Assembly (NCBI GenBank): GCA_017303355.1
Contig: JAFLCU010000002.1
Span: 181,501 to 245,500, forward strand
Direction of reading: 5' to 3'
DNA: 64,000 nucleotides
DNA from: Caulobacterales bacterium
Lineage (GTDB): Bacteria > Pseudomonadota > Alphaproteobacteria > Caulobacterales > Aquidulcibacteraceae
Below the pieces are notes generated by a model that saw only the letters and a program-made list of their open reading frames with translations, was not told where the DNA came from and did no database searches. Positions 41,360-51,084 of the stretch are shown here, in pieces; positions within the stretch are counted from its first letter, which is position 1; each line of letters starts with the position of its first letter. A program made the translations under genes and the position numbers.

Positions 41360-42786
41360 GGCGTGACTTCCCGATCTTCGTCGATTCCGCCGGTGCGAGC
41401 GCCGCCGCCGAGGGCGACGTGATAAGTGATGCGATTGGAGACGCGATCCGCGCGCGCTGAAATCCAGCCGCGCTCTGCGTCGATGCGGCGCGTGTAGGCG
41501 TCGATCAATTCAAACAAAGTGGCGACGCCGCGTGCGTATTCGCGCTCCGCCAATTCCTGCGCTGCGCGCGCTTCGGCAGCAGCCGATGCAAACTCGCGCT
41601 CGCGAATTTCGTTGCTTTGATCGGCGCTGATCGCGCCCTCGACCTCGCGCCAGGCGGCGATCGAGGTGCGGACGTAATCGGCCGCCGCGGCCCGGCGATC
41701 GGCGACACTGGCGCGCGATTCTGATAGCAACGCGCCGCCATTGAAGATCGGCATAGTGATTCCGGCGACGATATTGCTGATCATGTTCACGCTATCGTCG
41801 ACGTCGGCGAGGCTGTTGCCGTCCGTGCCAGGGTTGAACGCGCTGGCGGTGAGCGTGAGACGCGGCAGCATCGCCGCGCGCGCTTCATGCATACGGAAGC
41901 CTGCCGCGCGCATGCGATTTTCCGACGCTAGCACATCGGGGCGACGCTCAAGCAAGTCCGTCGGCGCGCCTGCCGCCGACAACGGGGCGAGTTGCGGCAA
42001 CTCTCCCGAAGCGCGCAGAGCGCCATCGGGGTAGCGGCCCATGATTTCCTGCAGCCGGCGCGACGCGTTCAGCAGGTTCTCCTGTGCGCCAGCTTGCGAT
42101 GCGCGCGCTGAAGCGACTTGGCTCCGCGCCGTGCGCAAATTGAGCGACGAGGCGATGCCGGCGTCGTAGCGGCGTTGCGTAAGATCGAGCGCGCGTTCGC
42201 GCGTCTGCAAATCTTCCTGTGCGAGAGCTAGCAATTGCTGTGCTTCGATCAATCCCACCCAGGCTTGCGACGTTTGACCGGCGACCGAGAGCCGCGCGCC
42301 ATTCAAATCTTCTTCAGCGGCGTCGGCGCTGAGATCAGACGCCAGCGCGCGTGATGCGAGGCGGCCCCAGAGGTCGATCTCCCAACTCGCGCTCACGGAC
42401 GAAGAGACGACTTCCGTGCGTATGCGCTCCTCGGTTGCGGTTGGGGTCTCCGTGCGTGCGCCGTCCGCGCCAACGCTCAAGCTCGGCAGCAGATTGCCGC
42501 CGAACGCGCCGCGCGCGCGCCAGCGCGCCGCGCGATATTGCGCCTCAACGATTTGAAGATCGGGGCTGCCGGCTAGCGCTTCGCGCGCGAGCGCCGACAT
42601 CTCATTCGAATTCAAATCGTCGAGCCATGTTGCCGCAGGAGAACGTCCGAGCTCGGCGGCGCGCTCGGCGCCAATCGCGTCTGCCGCTACGTAAGAGTCC
42701 GGTTCAGCCGGCAGATTGCGGCCTGCGCACGAACCGGCCGCAGCCATCAGGCCGAGCCCGATCAGTAAACGTGCGCCCTGCTTCAT
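41356..42786 (-). CDS. Outer-membrane efflux channel lipoprotein (NodT/OprM family)
   Basis: The 476-residue protein has a lipoprotein signal (LIGLGLMAAAGSCAG) and two repeated OEP domains with long amphipathic helices, including WEIDLWGRLASRALASD and the RRPDVLASENRMRAAGFRM segment. ATG 42786 was chosen because it starts the signal peptide and follows GAGGG; an upstream start would add 16 residues before it. It is the first gene of the efflux operon OMF-MFP-RND. Confidence 0.93.
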   Translation of the reverse strand: MKQGARLLIGLGLMAAAGSCAGRNLPAEPDSYVAADAIGAERAAELGRSPAATWLDDLNSNEMSALAREALAGSPDLQIVEAQYRAARWRARGAFGGNLLPSLSVGADGARTETPTATEERIRTEVVSSSVSASWEIDLWGRLASRALASDLSADAAEEDLNGARLSVAGQTSQAWVGLIEAQQLLALAQEDLQTRERALDLTQRRYDAGIASSLNLRTARSQVASARASQAGAQENLLNASRRLQEIMGRYPDGALRASGELPQLAPLSAAGAPTDLLERRPDVLASENRMRAAGFRMHEARAAMLPRLTLTASAFNPGTDGNSLADVDDSVNMISNIVAGITMPIFNGGALLSESRASVADRRAAAADYVRTSIAAWREVEGAISADQSNEIREREFASAAAEARAAQELAEREYARGVATLFELIDAYTRRIDAERGWISARADRVSNRITYHVALGGGARTGGIDEDREVTP

Positions 42787-42847
42787 CTTATCCCTCGCAA
42801 GCCTCGCTCTAGGTCTCATTCTCTCGAAAGTCAATAAAACAATATTG
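42787..42847 (-). promoter_or_regulatory. Putative promoter and operator of the efflux operon
   Basis: On the minus strand, TTGACT is followed after 17 bases by TAGAGC as a possible -35/-10 pair. An inverted repeat CAATA-N6-TATTG at 42832-42847 adjoins the -35, where a TetR-type repressor could bind. No regulator gene is adjacent. The rest of the 293-base gap to phoR shows no gene. Confidence 0.35.
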
Positions 42848-43079
42848 AAATTCGATAAGGAAGGAGCGCCTGTGGGCGAAGCGGGTTCCCCGTTTCAATG
42901 GTTGGATGCCGAAGCTTGGCGATTTGGATGCGGCAGCTGCCTTGGTACGACGAACGGCCGTTTAACCACGGCGAATGGCGCCTCCGATCCAACGACGATT
43001 GACGCGGGCCGATTGCGACATGCGGGGTTCAATACCCTGCGCTTGCGTGATCCTAGGGGCAGCGCCTAAGCCGGCCCAG

Positions 43080-44417
43080 ATGGCCATGGACCGACTCTTC
43101 CAGCGCGGCCCGCGGCTCGACCGCGTGCCGGCGTCCGCCTGGGCGGCCGCGGGCTTGGCCGCTGTCTTGACGCTGATCGCTTTCGCGACCGACGCGCCGG
43201 CTGCTTTGCTGGTGGCGCTGGCCGCCGGCGTGATTGTCTGGGCAGGACGCGAGGCGCGGCGCTACATCATCGAGCCTGTGCGCGACGACACGATCGAACT
43301 TGTCGGCCTCGCAGAACTGGCGCCGCTGCTTGAGGCGCTGCCGGACCCTGCGTTGTTGGTGGATGCGGAGGGCCGCATCGTGAGTTCGAACGCCGCCGCG
43401 CGCCGGCAAATGCAGTTTGAAGCGCGCGGACAATTTCTCACCTCCATCTTGCGCCATCCGGATGTGCTCGAAGCAGTGCAAACGGCCGTGCATGACGGCG
43501 TGACGCGCGCTGTTGAATATGAGCAGACCACGCAGATCGAACGTCACACGCGCTGCTATGTTGCGCCTGTCACTTGGGGCGCCGATCGCGCGGCAATGTT
43601 GGTTTTTCACGATCAAACCGCGAGAATCAGCACGGAGCGCATGCGCGCGGATTTTCTCGCCAACGCCAGCCATGAGCTGCGCACGCCACTCGCCTCGCTC
43701 ACTTTGTTGATCGAAACCATCGCCGGCCCGGCGCGCGATAACGCCGCCGATCGCGATCGCTTTCTAAAGATGATGCAGACGCAAGCCGATCGCATGCGCC
43801 GCTTGATCGACGACCTGCTCTCGCTGTCGCGCATCGAACTCGATGAGCACGTGCCCCCGTCCGATCGCGCGGACATCGCTGGCGTCGCACGCGAAGTCGT
43901 GGACTTGTTGGCGGGTGTGGCGCGAGAGCGGGGCGTGGAGCTGAAAATCGAGGCGCCGGACACGCCGGTGCGCGTCGTTGGCGAGCGTTTTCAGTTGGCC
44001 CAGGTCGTTCAAAACCTCATCGATAACGCCGTAAAATACACGCCCAACGGCGGGCTCGTCCGGATCGAGATTGGCGAAGCTGGCGACCGCGAGGAAGCCG
44101 CCATGCTCGCCGGCCGGCGCTGGGAGGAAGCCGGGCGGGTGGCGTTGCTTACGCCGGCCTCTGTGGCGAACCGCTCTTATGCCTATATACGCGTTGAAGA
44201 TGCTGGGCCGGGTGTGGCGAAACGCTTTCTGCCGCGCTTGGGCGAGCGGTTTTTCCGTGTGGAACGCGAACTCGGCGACGAAAAGGGAGGCACCGGGCTC
44301 GGTTTGGCGATCGTCAAACACATCCTAAATCGGCACCGCGGCGGCTTCCTGGTGGAGAGCCAGCCGGGGCGCGGGTCGGCATTTGCGGCATATGTGGAAC
44401 TGGCGGGCGACGCCTGA
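43080..44417 (+). CDS. phoR: Phosphate regulon sensor histidine kinase PhoR
   Basis: The 445-residue protein has two N-terminal hydrophobic segments, a PAS-like domain (LLEALPDPALLVDAEGRIVS), the H-box FLANASHELRTPLASL, the N-box QNLIDNAVKYTPNG, and G-boxes VEDAGPGV and GGTGLGLAIVKHIL. It autophosphorylates and passes phosphate to PhoB, encoded three genes later. It lacks a large periplasmic sensor, as usual for PhoR. The start at the first of two close Met codons fits the basic segment before the first membrane helix. Confidence 0.92.
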   Translation: MAMDRLFQRGPRLDRVPASAWAAAGLAAVLTLIAFATDAPAALLVALAAGVIVWAGREARRYIIEPVRDDTIELVGLAELAPLLEALPDPALLVDAEGRIVSSNAAARRQMQFEARGQFLTSILRHPDVLEAVQTAVHDGVTRAVEYEQTTQIERHTRCYVAPVTWGADRAAMLVFHDQTARISTERMRADFLANASHELRTPLASLTLLIETIAGPARDNAADRDRFLKMMQTQADRMRRLIDDLLSLSRIELDEHVPPSDRADIAGVAREVVDLLAGVARERGVELKIEAPDTPVRVVGERFQLAQVVQNLIDNAVKYTPNGGLVRIEIGEAGDREEAAMLAGRRWEEAGRVALLTPASVANRSYAYIRVEDAGPGVAKRFLPRLGERFFRVERELGDEKGGTGLGLAIVKHILNRHRGGFLVESQPGRGSAFAAYVELAGDA

Positions 44418-44424
44418 TGCAGCA

Positions 44425-44455
44425 GCGGGTTTCACATCAGTGTCATGAAACCCGC
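44425..44455 (+). promoter_or_regulatory. Hairpin between phoR and pstB
   Basis: GCGGGTTTCA (44425-44434) and TGAAACCCGC (44446-44455) form a perfect 10-bp stem with an 11-base loop. There is no T tract, so it is not a classical terminator. It could be an mRNA processing or stability element, or a protein site. The 103-base gap holds no gene. Confidence 0.45.
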
Positions 44456-44520
44456 CTAAGAGTGGGACGGCGTTGGAATGGGCGTGATGCGGCTGCCGAG
44501 GCGGTAGCTAGGGGTCTGAA

Positions 44521-45375
44521 ATGCAAGAATTTTCTACCGCCGGCTCCGAACGGGCGCCGCCGCCCGTGAGCATGAGCGCGCCCACCGTGCGCGCCGGCGC
44601 GGGCGCCTTGGTCGGCGCGCCCACCAAGGTCAGCGCGCGCGATGTGAACGTGTTCTACGGCGAGAAGCAGGCGCTGTTCGACGTTTCGCTCGACATCCCG
44701 GACCGTTCGGTCACGGCGTTCATCGGCCCGTCGGGCTGCGGCAAGACCACGTTCCTGCGCTGCATCAACCGCATGAACGACATGATCGATGGCTGCCGCG
44801 TGCAAGGCACGCTGCAGATCGAGGGCAAGGACGCCTACGCGAAAAACGTCGATCCGGTGGTGCTGCGCACGCGCGTCGGCATGGTTTTCCAAAAGCCGAA
44901 CCCGTTCCCGAAATCGATCTACGAAAACGTCGCCTACGGGCCGCGCATCCATGGCATGGCCAAGACCAAGGCCGACATGGACCAGATCGTTGAAAAGTCG
45001 TTGCGCCGCGCCGGCCTCTGGGAGGAGGTGAAGGATCGCCTGCAGCAGCCTGGCACCGGTCTTTCCGGTGGTCAGCAGCAGCGCCTCGTCATCGCCCGCA
45101 CTGTCGCGGTGAACCCAGATGTGATCTTGATGGATGAGCCATGCTCGGCGCTCGATCCGATCGCCACCGCCAAGATCGAAGAGCTGATTGACGAGATGCG
45201 CGCCAATTATTGCATCATCATCGTCACGCACTCGATGGCGCAGGCCGCGCGGGTTTCGCAGAAAACGGCGTTCTTCCACATGGGCAAATTGGTCGAGACC
45301 GGCCCAACGGAGGAAATATTCACCAACCCGCGTGACTCGCGTACCCAAGATTATATCACTGGCCGGTTCGGGTAA
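44521..45375 (+). CDS. pstB: Phosphate ABC transporter ATP-binding protein PstB
   Basis: The 284-residue protein has Walker A ([12 protein letters not shown]), the Q-loop region [17 protein letters not shown], typical of PstB, the ABC signature LSGGQQQR and Walker B ([13 protein letters not shown]). About 35 extra residues precede the ATPase domain. It should energise PstCA-mediated phosphate import and take part in PhoR signalling with PhoU. The membrane and binding-protein genes are not here, so they must lie elsewhere or be absent. Confidence 0.95.
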   Translation: MQEFSTAGSERAPPPVSMSAPTVRAGAGALVGAPTKVSARDVNVFYGEKQALFDVSLDIPDRSVTAFIGPSGCGKTTFLRCINRMNDMIDGCRVQGTLQIEGKDAYAKNVDPVVLRTRVGMVFQKPNPFPKSIYENVAYGPRIHGMAKTKADMDQIVEKSLRRAGLWEEVKDRLQQPGTGLSGGQQQRLVIARTVAVNPDVILMDEPCSALDPIATAKIEELIDEMRANYCIIIVTHSMAQAARVSQKTAFFHMGKLVETGPTEEIFTNPRDSRTQDYITGRFG

Positions 45376-45444
45376 CGGCCGTGGCCGCGCCGCGGAAAAT
45401 CCAAGGGCGCGCAACCAGCGTTGGCCCGGCGAGCTAAGACGAGC

Positions 45445-46137
45445 ATGGCAGAGCACACAGTTAAGGCGTTTACCGAAGAGCTCGATGCGTTGACTCAGGA
45501 AGTCGCGCGCATGGGTGGGCTCGCCGAGACAGCGGTCACGGATAGCCTCGCGTCCGTGGTGCGTCGCGATACCGAGCTTGCGCAAGCGGTGATGGAGCGC
45601 GATGCGCGCATCGATGCGGCGCAACGTGAGGTCGAAAAGCGCGCCATCAAATTGTTCGCGCTGCGCCAGCCGATGGCGAGCGATTTACGCGTAGTGTTGA
45701 CGGCCTGGCGCATCGCCGGCGAGTTGGAACGCGTTGGCGATCTGGCAAAAAACGTCGCCAAACGTGCGATGATCTTGAATCAGGCCGAACCGATCCAGTT
45801 GACGCGCAGCGTCGATCGCATGGGCAAGATCGCGGCCGAGCATCTGAAACAAGTGCTCGACGCCTACGCCAACAAAGATGTGCAGGCGGCGATCAGCGTC
45901 TGGAACAATGACGACAATATCGACGCGCACTACAATTCGCTCTTCCGCGAGCTGCTCACCTACATGATCGAAGATCCGCGCACGATTTCGTCGTGCGCGC
46001 ACTTGCTCTTCATCGCCAAGAATATCGAGCGTATCGGCGATCATGGCACCAACATCGCCGAGTACATCCACTTCCTCGTCACGGGAGAAGAGATTGTGAC
46101 GCAGCGGCCGCGGGCGAACCCGGACGCCGCGGAATAA
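45445..46137 (+). CDS. phoU: Phosphate signalling protein PhoU
   Basis: The 230-residue all-helical protein has two PhoU repeats with the metal-binding pattern ALRQPMASDLRVVL in the first and CAHLLFIAKNIERIGDHGTNIAE in the second. It damps PhoR signalling when phosphate is plentiful and restrains Pst transport. ATG 45445 (MAEHTVKAF) fits the usual family start. It is followed after 10 bases by phoB. Confidence 0.94.
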   Translation: MAEHTVKAFTEELDALTQEVARMGGLAETAVTDSLASVVRRDTELAQAVMERDARIDAAQREVEKRAIKLFALRQPMASDLRVVLTAWRIAGELERVGDLAKNVAKRAMILNQAEPIQLTRSVDRMGKIAAEHLKQVLDAYANKDVQAAISVWNNDDNIDAHYNSLFRELLTYMIEDPRTISSCAHLLFIAKNIERIGDHGTNIAEYIHFLVTGEEIVTQRPRANPDAAE

Positions 46138-46147
46138 GGGGTAGGCA

Positions 46148-46846
46148 ATGGCGAAGGCTCCGCATGTTCTTGTGGTCGAGGACGAAGAGGCCCTCGCGCA
46201 ATTGTTGAAATACAATCTCGAGAAAGAGGGTTATCGCGTCAGCACCGCCAATGATGGCGAGGAAGCGCTGGTCGTCGCCGACGAGAATAACCCGGATCTC
46301 GTGGTGTTGGATTGGATGTTGCCGAAGGCCGCGGGTATCGAAGTGTGCCGTCGCCTGCGCGCGCGCCAGGAAACGCGCAACACCCCAATCGTGATGCTTA
46401 CGGCGCGCGGCGAGGAGAGCGACCGTGTGCGCGGCCTCGATATGGGGGCGGATGATTATATCACCAAGCCCTTCTCGATGGGGGAGCTGCTGGCGCGCTT
46501 GCGCGCCGTGATGCGCCGCATTCGACCGGGTCTTGCCGATGACAAAGTCGCGTGCGGCGACATCGTCATGGATCGCGTGGCGCACCGCGTGAAGCGCGGC
46601 GAGCGCGAGATTCATTTGGGGCCGACGGAATTCCGTATCCTGGATCACCTCATGCAGCATCCCGGCCGCGTCTTTAGCCGCGAGCAATTGCTCGACGCGG
46701 TGTGGGGCTCGGACGTGTATGTCGAGGCGCGCACAGTTGATGTTCACATCGGGCGTCTGCGCAAGGCGCTCATGACGGGCGAGGAAGCCGATCCGATCCG
46801 CACCGTCCGCAGCGCGGGCTACGCGCTGGACGTCCAAGCCGCTTAA
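46148..46846 (+). CDS. phoB: Phosphate regulon response regulator PhoB
   Basis: The 232-residue OmpR-family regulator has a receiver with acidic pocket EDEEA, phosphoacceptor Asp in VVLDWMLP and Lys in TKPFSMGEL, then a winged-helix domain ending VRSAGYALD. PhoB~P activates phosphate-starvation genes. Its TAA overlaps the convergent hslO stop within one TTAA (46843-46846), so no terminator can lie between them. Confidence 0.94.
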   Translation: MAKAPHVLVVEDEEALAQLLKYNLEKEGYRVSTANDGEEALVVADENNPDLVVLDWMLPKAAGIEVCRRLRARQETRNTPIVMLTARGEESDRVRGLDMGADDYITKPFSMGELLARLRAVMRRIRPGLADDKVACGDIVMDRVAHRVKRGEREIHLGPTEFRILDHLMQHPGRVFSREQLLDAVWGSDVYVEARTVDVHIGRLRKALMTGEEADPIRTVRSAGYALDVQAA

Positions 46847-47736
46847 GCCCCGACAGCCCCGGGTTCGATCAAGTATTCACGCGCGCAGAATTGGCAGCGT
46901 GCGTGCAGCTTGCCGTCCGGCTCGATCAGGCCGCGCAATTCATCGCGTGGAAAATTGCACATCACGGCCGTCAGTCGTTCTTCGCTGCACGAGCAGCGAT
47001 CATCGAGCGGCGTCGGTGTATCCATGCGGACGCCTTCTTCGTGGAAGAGGCGGTAGAGTAGGCGATCAGCTCCGAGTGCTGGATCGATCAGCTCCTCATC
47101 CGTGACGGTCGCGAACAGGATCGAAGCGCGATTCCAATCCTCACGCGTGTCGCCGCGCGCCTCGTCGGCGGCGACGCGTTGCATCAGAATGCCGCCGGCG
47201 CGCCACGACGACGGCGCATCGCCGTTGACCAGTTCGCCCACGGCCAAGCGAATGCCCGTATCGACTTGCTCAGATGTGCGGAAAAAAATTTCCGCGCATG
47301 CTGCCAATGTATCGCCGTTGAGTGCGACGATGCCCTGATAAGGGGCGACGCCCGGCCCGCGATCGAGCGTGAGCACAAGGTTGCCGGCGCCCAGCAATTC
47401 GGAGGGTGGCACGCGGTTGGCGTTGGCCAATTGCGCGGCGGCGCCATCGGCCAGACGCGCGTAGCCGCGCAGGCCGCCGCTTGAATGTTCGGCCACCAAC
47501 AATGGCACGAGGCCCTCGCCTTGCGCCTGGACCACTAAACGTCCTTCGATTTTCAGCAACGAGCCGATCAAAGCCGCGAGCGTCAGCGCTTCGCCGAGCA
47601 AGAGGGCGACGGGGCGTGGATAGTCGTGGCGATGCAGGACGGGATCAAGCGCGCCTTCGCCGAGGCGCACGATGCGACCGCGCACGGGCGCGTTGTCCAA
47701 GCCAAAGGTGGCGACGATGTTGTCGGTGATGGTCAT
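46843..47736 (-). CDS. hslO: Redox-regulated chaperone Hsp33
   Basis: The 297-residue protein has the Hsp33 core (GLRGYARLADGAA, GRLVVQAQGEG) and the C-terminal zinc motifs CSC and CQFC, whose Cys oxidation activates the chaperone. ATG 47736 (MTITDNIVATF) is the family-like start; the open frame runs further upstream without similarity. It follows argF by 103 bases, in the argD-argF-hslO order common in Caulobacter-like genomes. Confidence 0.93.
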   Translation of the reverse strand: MTITDNIVATFGLDNAPVRGRIVRLGEGALDPVLHRHDYPRPVALLLGEALTLAALIGSLLKIEGRLVVQAQGEGLVPLLVAEHSSGGLRGYARLADGAAAQLANANRVPPSELLGAGNLVLTLDRGPGVAPYQGIVALNGDTLAACAEIFFRTSEQVDTGIRLAVGELVNGDAPSSWRAGGILMQRVAADEARGDTREDWNRASILFATVTDEELIDPALGADRLLYRLFHEEGVRMDTPTPLDDRCSCSEERLTAVMCNFPRDELRGLIEPDGKLHARCQFCAREYLIEPGAVGA

Positions 47737-47839
47737 GAGGTGTTGGCCATATGGGGCCGCCGGCGCGCCGTGACAATGCAGTGCGTGGCGTTGCGCTTCG
47801 ACCAGCTCAGCGAGACGCCATTTCCGCCATTGTTGTGCG

Positions 47840-48775
47840 TCACAGTTTTCCCAAGCACCACAACAGCACGGCTTTTTGCGCGTGAATGCGGTTTTCGGCT
47901 TCATCCCAAACGGCGGATTGGGGGCCGTCCATCACGGAATTCGTCACCTCTTCGCCGCGATGCGCGGGCAGGCAATGCAGGAACACCGCGCCGCTCGCCG
48001 CACGCGCCATCATGTCGTCGTTCACCGCATAGGACGGGAACGCGGCCATGCGCGCATCCTTATCGGTATCGCCCATCGACACCCAAGTGTCGGTGACGAC
48101 GACATCGGCGCCATCGATCGCCGCTTGTGCATCCGTGCCGACACTCACGTCGGCACCGGCGGCCTTGGCCGCGGCGGCCTCTTGCGCGCGTGGGGCGTAG
48201 TTCGCCGGTGTTGCAATGCGGAGTTTGAAGTCGAGCTTTTCCGCCGCGTGGATGAACGACGTGCAGACATTGTTGCCATCACCGAGCCAAGCGATGGTTT
48301 TGCCGGAGATGTCGCCCAGCCATTCCTCGATGGTCATGATGTCGGCGATGATCTGGCACGGATGCGAGAGATCGGTGAGGCCGTTGATCACCGGCACGTC
48401 GCTGGCTTCGGCGAAGTCCAGCACGTCCTGGTGATTGTTGGCGCGGATCATCACCGCGTCGACCATGCGCGACAGCACGCGCGCCGTATCTTGCACCGTT
48501 TCGCCGCGGCCGAGCTGTGTGTCGTTGGCGTTGAGCACGATGCTCTGGCCGCCCAATTGCAGCATGCCGATTTCGAACGAGACGCGGGTACGCGTCGAGT
48601 TCTTCTGGAAGATCATCGCCAGCGCGTGTCCGTCGAGCGGCTTGTCCTCGTCCGGGGCGGCCTTCGGCCAGTCGATGCGCGCGGCCTTGCGCGCATGCGC
48701 CTCGTCGACGATCGCGCGCACCTCTTCGCGGGAGAGGGCGCTGATGTCGAGGAAGTGGCGCGGGCCTTCGATCAT
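47840..48775 (-). CDS. argF: Ornithine carbamoyltransferase
   Basis: The 311-residue enzyme joins carbamoyl phosphate and ornithine to citrulline in arginine synthesis. Signature motifs are [13 protein letters not shown] (carbamoyl phosphate), [10 protein letters not shown] and [10 protein letters not shown] (ornithine binding; Cys of HCLP). Its ATG overlaps the argD TGA (ATGA). Length is normal. Confidence 0.96.
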   Translation of the reverse strand: MIEGPRHFLDISALSREEVRAIVDEAHARKAARIDWPKAAPDEDKPLDGHALAMIFQKNSTRTRVSFEIGMLQLGGQSIVLNANDTQLGRGETVQDTARVLSRMVDAVMIRANNHQDVLDFAEASDVPVINGLTDLSHPCQIIADIMTIEEWLGDISGKTIAWLGDGNNVCTSFIHAAEKLDFKLRIATPANYAPRAQEAAAAKAAGADVSVGTDAQAAIDGADVVVTDTWVSMGDTDKDARMAAFPSYAVNDDMMARAASGAVFLHCLPAHRGEEVTNSVMDGPQSAVWDEAENRIHAQKAVLLWCLGKL

Positions 48776-49965
48776 GCGCCCGCCTGCACGGCTTGCTCGG
48801 TCAGCACGGCGTCAATCGCGTCGACGACCTGGCGAATTTCTTCTTCGGTGATGATCAGCGGCGGCGCGAGACGCAGCACGTTGTCGCCAGCGACGCCCAC
48901 GAGCACCTTGCGCGCGCGCAACTTGCCCTGAATGTCCTTCGGATTGAGCGTGAGTTTCACGCCGCGCAACAGGCCCTTGCCGCGAATGTCGACGACCAGA
49001 TCGGGGTGACGATCCTTCAAGCTCTCCAGCGCTTGCGTCAGGTGGTTCGCGACTACGTTCACGCGCTCGAGGAATTCCGGCTTCGAAAGTTCATCATAAC
49101 AGGCGTTCCCGACAGCCATGGCCAGCGGATTGCCGCCGAACGTCGTGCCGTGCACGCCGACGACCATGCCTTTCGCTGCTTCCTTCGTCGCCATGAAGGC
49201 GCCCATCGGAAAGCCGCCGCCGACACCCTTCGCAACAGCCATGATGTCCGGCGTCACGCCGGACCATTGGTGCGCCCACATCTTGCCGGTGCGGCCGGCA
49301 CCGGATTGCACTTCGTCGAAGATGATGAGGAAGCCGGTTTCGTCCGCGAGCTTGCGCAGGCCGCGCAGGAACTCGTCCGTCACCGCGCGCACGCCGCCTT
49401 CGCCTTGCACCGGCTCGATAATCACCGCCGCCGTCGTCGGGCCGACGAGCTTTTTGAGTTCTTCCAGATCGCCGAACGGCGCCTGAATGTAGCCCGGCAG
49501 CTTCGGGCCGAAGCCTTCAAGATAGCTCGGATTGCCCGAGGCGTTGATGGCGGCATAGGAGCGGCCGTGGAAAGAACCTTGAAAACCGATGATATCGACG
49601 CGCTCGGGCTGGCCATTGGCGGTGTGATACTTGCGCGCCGTCTTCAACGAACCTTCGATGGCTTCGGTGCCGGAGTTCGTGAAGAACACGACGTCGGCGA
49701 AATTATCGCGCGTGTATTTCGCGGCGAGCTCTTCCTGGCCCTTCACCTTGAACATGTTCGAGGTGTGCCAGAGCTTGCCGGCTTGTTCGGTCAGCGCCTT
49801 CACCAGAACCGGCGGGGCGTGGCCCAGCGCATTCACCGAAATACCGGCGATGCAATCGAGGTATTTGTCGCCCTTGTCGTCCCAGATCCAGCAGCCTTCG
49901 CCGCGCACGAAATTCTGCTCCGGCGGCGAATAGACTGGCAGAATATGGCTTTCAGCGGCGCTCAT
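48772..49965 (-). CDS. argD: Acetylornithine aminotransferase
   Basis: The 397-residue class III PLP aminotransferase converts N-acetylglutamate semialdehyde and glutamate to N-acetylornithine. It has [32 protein letters not shown] and the PLP-Lys block [14 protein letters not shown]. The coupling with argF supports the arginine role over related ornithine or succinyl-specific enzymes. It diverges from the esterase gene across 82 bases. Confidence 0.93.
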   Translation of the reverse strand: MSAAESHILPVYSPPEQNFVRGEGCWIWDDKGDKYLDCIAGISVNALGHAPPVLVKALTEQAGKLWHTSNMFKVKGQEELAAKYTRDNFADVVFFTNSGTEAIEGSLKTARKYHTANGQPERVDIIGFQGSFHGRSYAAINASGNPSYLEGFGPKLPGYIQAPFGDLEELKKLVGPTTAAVIIEPVQGEGGVRAVTDEFLRGLRKLADETGFLIIFDEVQSGAGRTGKMWAHQWSGVTPDIMAVAKGVGGGFPMGAFMATKEAAKGMVVGVHGTTFGGNPLAMAVGNACYDELSKPEFLERVNVVANHLTQALESLKDRHPDLVVDIRGKGLLRGVKLTLNPKDIQGKLRARKVLVGVAGDNVLRLAPPLIITEEEIRQVVDAIDAVLTEQAVQAGA

Positions 49966-50047
49966 TTGGGGCCCTCGGTTTTATGGAAAGGCGGGGTTTT
50001 GATCCGCGCCGCTTGTAACGTCAACCCAGCCGTATCATCACCTTTTC

Positions 50048-51058
50048 ATGAGACGAGACCATTCCATTCCCCGCGGCGAGGTGCATCGCCTGTTTCACCA
50101 ATCCGTCGTGCTCGAGGGCAATGCTCTAGGCGACCCGACCGCGCGCGACTTGCATGTTTGGACGCCTCCGGGTTGGAGCCATGCGGAACAGCTGCCGCTG
50201 CTGGTCGATCTGACCGGCTATTGGGGTTGTGGGCTTGGCCACACCAATTGGCGCCCGGCCGGCGAAAACGTGCCAGATCGGCTGGATCGCCTCGTCCATG
50301 AAGGCATGCCGCGCGTCGTTGTCGCGTTTCCCGATTGCTTCACCAAGCTTTATGGCAACCAATATTTGAACAGCGCCGGCTCCGGCCGCTACGGCGATTA
50401 TGTCTGCGACGAGATCGTGCCGTTCGTAGAGAGCCGCTTCAACTGCGGCGGGCAGGGCCGGCGCGGCGTGTTCGGCAAATCCTCCGGCGGCTATGGCGCG
50501 GCCTGGCACGGCATGAACCGGAGCGACGTGTGGAGCGCCATCGCCATCAATAGCGGCGACATGGGTTTCGACGCGCTCTTTATCCCCACGCTCTACGATG
50601 ACGTCGATGCGCTGCGGAAGTTCGATTATTCGATCGAGAAATGGGTGCTTCATGTCGAAAGTCAGCCCAAGCTCAAGGATAAGGATCGCATGATCCTGAT
50701 GGATCTGGGGCAGAGCGCTTTCTACGATCCCGATACAACGCAATTCCGCAACATGCGTCTGCCGCTCGATCCGCGCACCGGCGAGCTGATCCCGGAGCGT
50801 TGGAATAATTGGATGAAGCACGATCCTGTCGTGATGTTCGATACGCTGGGCGAAAATCTCCGTGCATTGAAATTGCTCTACATGGATTGCGGCTGGTCCG
50901 ATCAATTCCGCATTCATTTCGGCATGCGCCGTTTCGCGAAAAAACTTGAAGCCGCCGGCATCGCCCACACCTATGAGGAATTCGACGACGACCACACCGA
51001 TGTCGACTATCGCATGGATGTATTCCTGCCGAGATTGGCGAAGGCGCTGAGTGTTTGA
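50048..51058 (+). CDS. Putative esterase (alpha/beta hydrolase, Esterase-D/Fes type)
   Basis: The 336-residue protein has RDLHVWTPPGW near the N-terminus, the nucleophile elbow GKSSGGYGA (GxSxG) and a C-terminal FDDDHTDVDYR with a candidate catalytic His. This is the pattern of the PF00756-type esterase family, which includes enterochelin esterases and carbohydrate esterases. No signal peptide is visible, so it is probably cytoplasmic. The substrate is unknown. Confidence 0.85.
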   Translation: MRRDHSIPRGEVHRLFHQSVVLEGNALGDPTARDLHVWTPPGWSHAEQLPLLVDLTGYWGCGLGHTNWRPAGENVPDRLDRLVHEGMPRVVVAFPDCFTKLYGNQYLNSAGSGRYGDYVCDEIVPFVESRFNCGGQGRRGVFGKSSGGYGAAWHGMNRSDVWSAIAINSGDMGFDALFIPTLYDDVDALRKFDYSIEKWVLHVESQPKLKDKDRMILMDLGQSAFYDPDTTQFRNMRLPLDPRTGELIPERWNNWMKHDPVVMFDTLGENLRALKLLYMDCGWSDQFRIHFGMRRFAKKLEAAGIAHTYEEFDDDHTDVDYRMDVFLPRLAKALSV

Positions 51059-51070
51059 CGTGCGCTTTAT

Positions 51071-51080
51071 TGTATATACA
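51071..51080 (+). promoter_or_regulatory. Palindrome at the brnT start, putative autoregulatory operator
   Basis: TGTATATACA is a perfect 10-base palindrome ending 4 bases before the brnT ATG, in an AT-rich stretch. It could overlap a -10 element and bind the BrnA antitoxin, since BrnTA systems are autoregulated. No Shine-Dalgarno sequence fits, so the transcript may be leaderless. Confidence 0.45.
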
Positions 51081-51084
51081 TTAA

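Noticed and set aside
44430..44450. Possible Pho box upstream of pstB
   Set aside because: TCACAT and GTGTCAT fragments do not form the spaced CTGTCAT direct repeats of a Pho box.
44443..45624. Minus-strand open frame opposite pstB
   Set aside because: Covers a well-supported pstB and shows no motif of its own.
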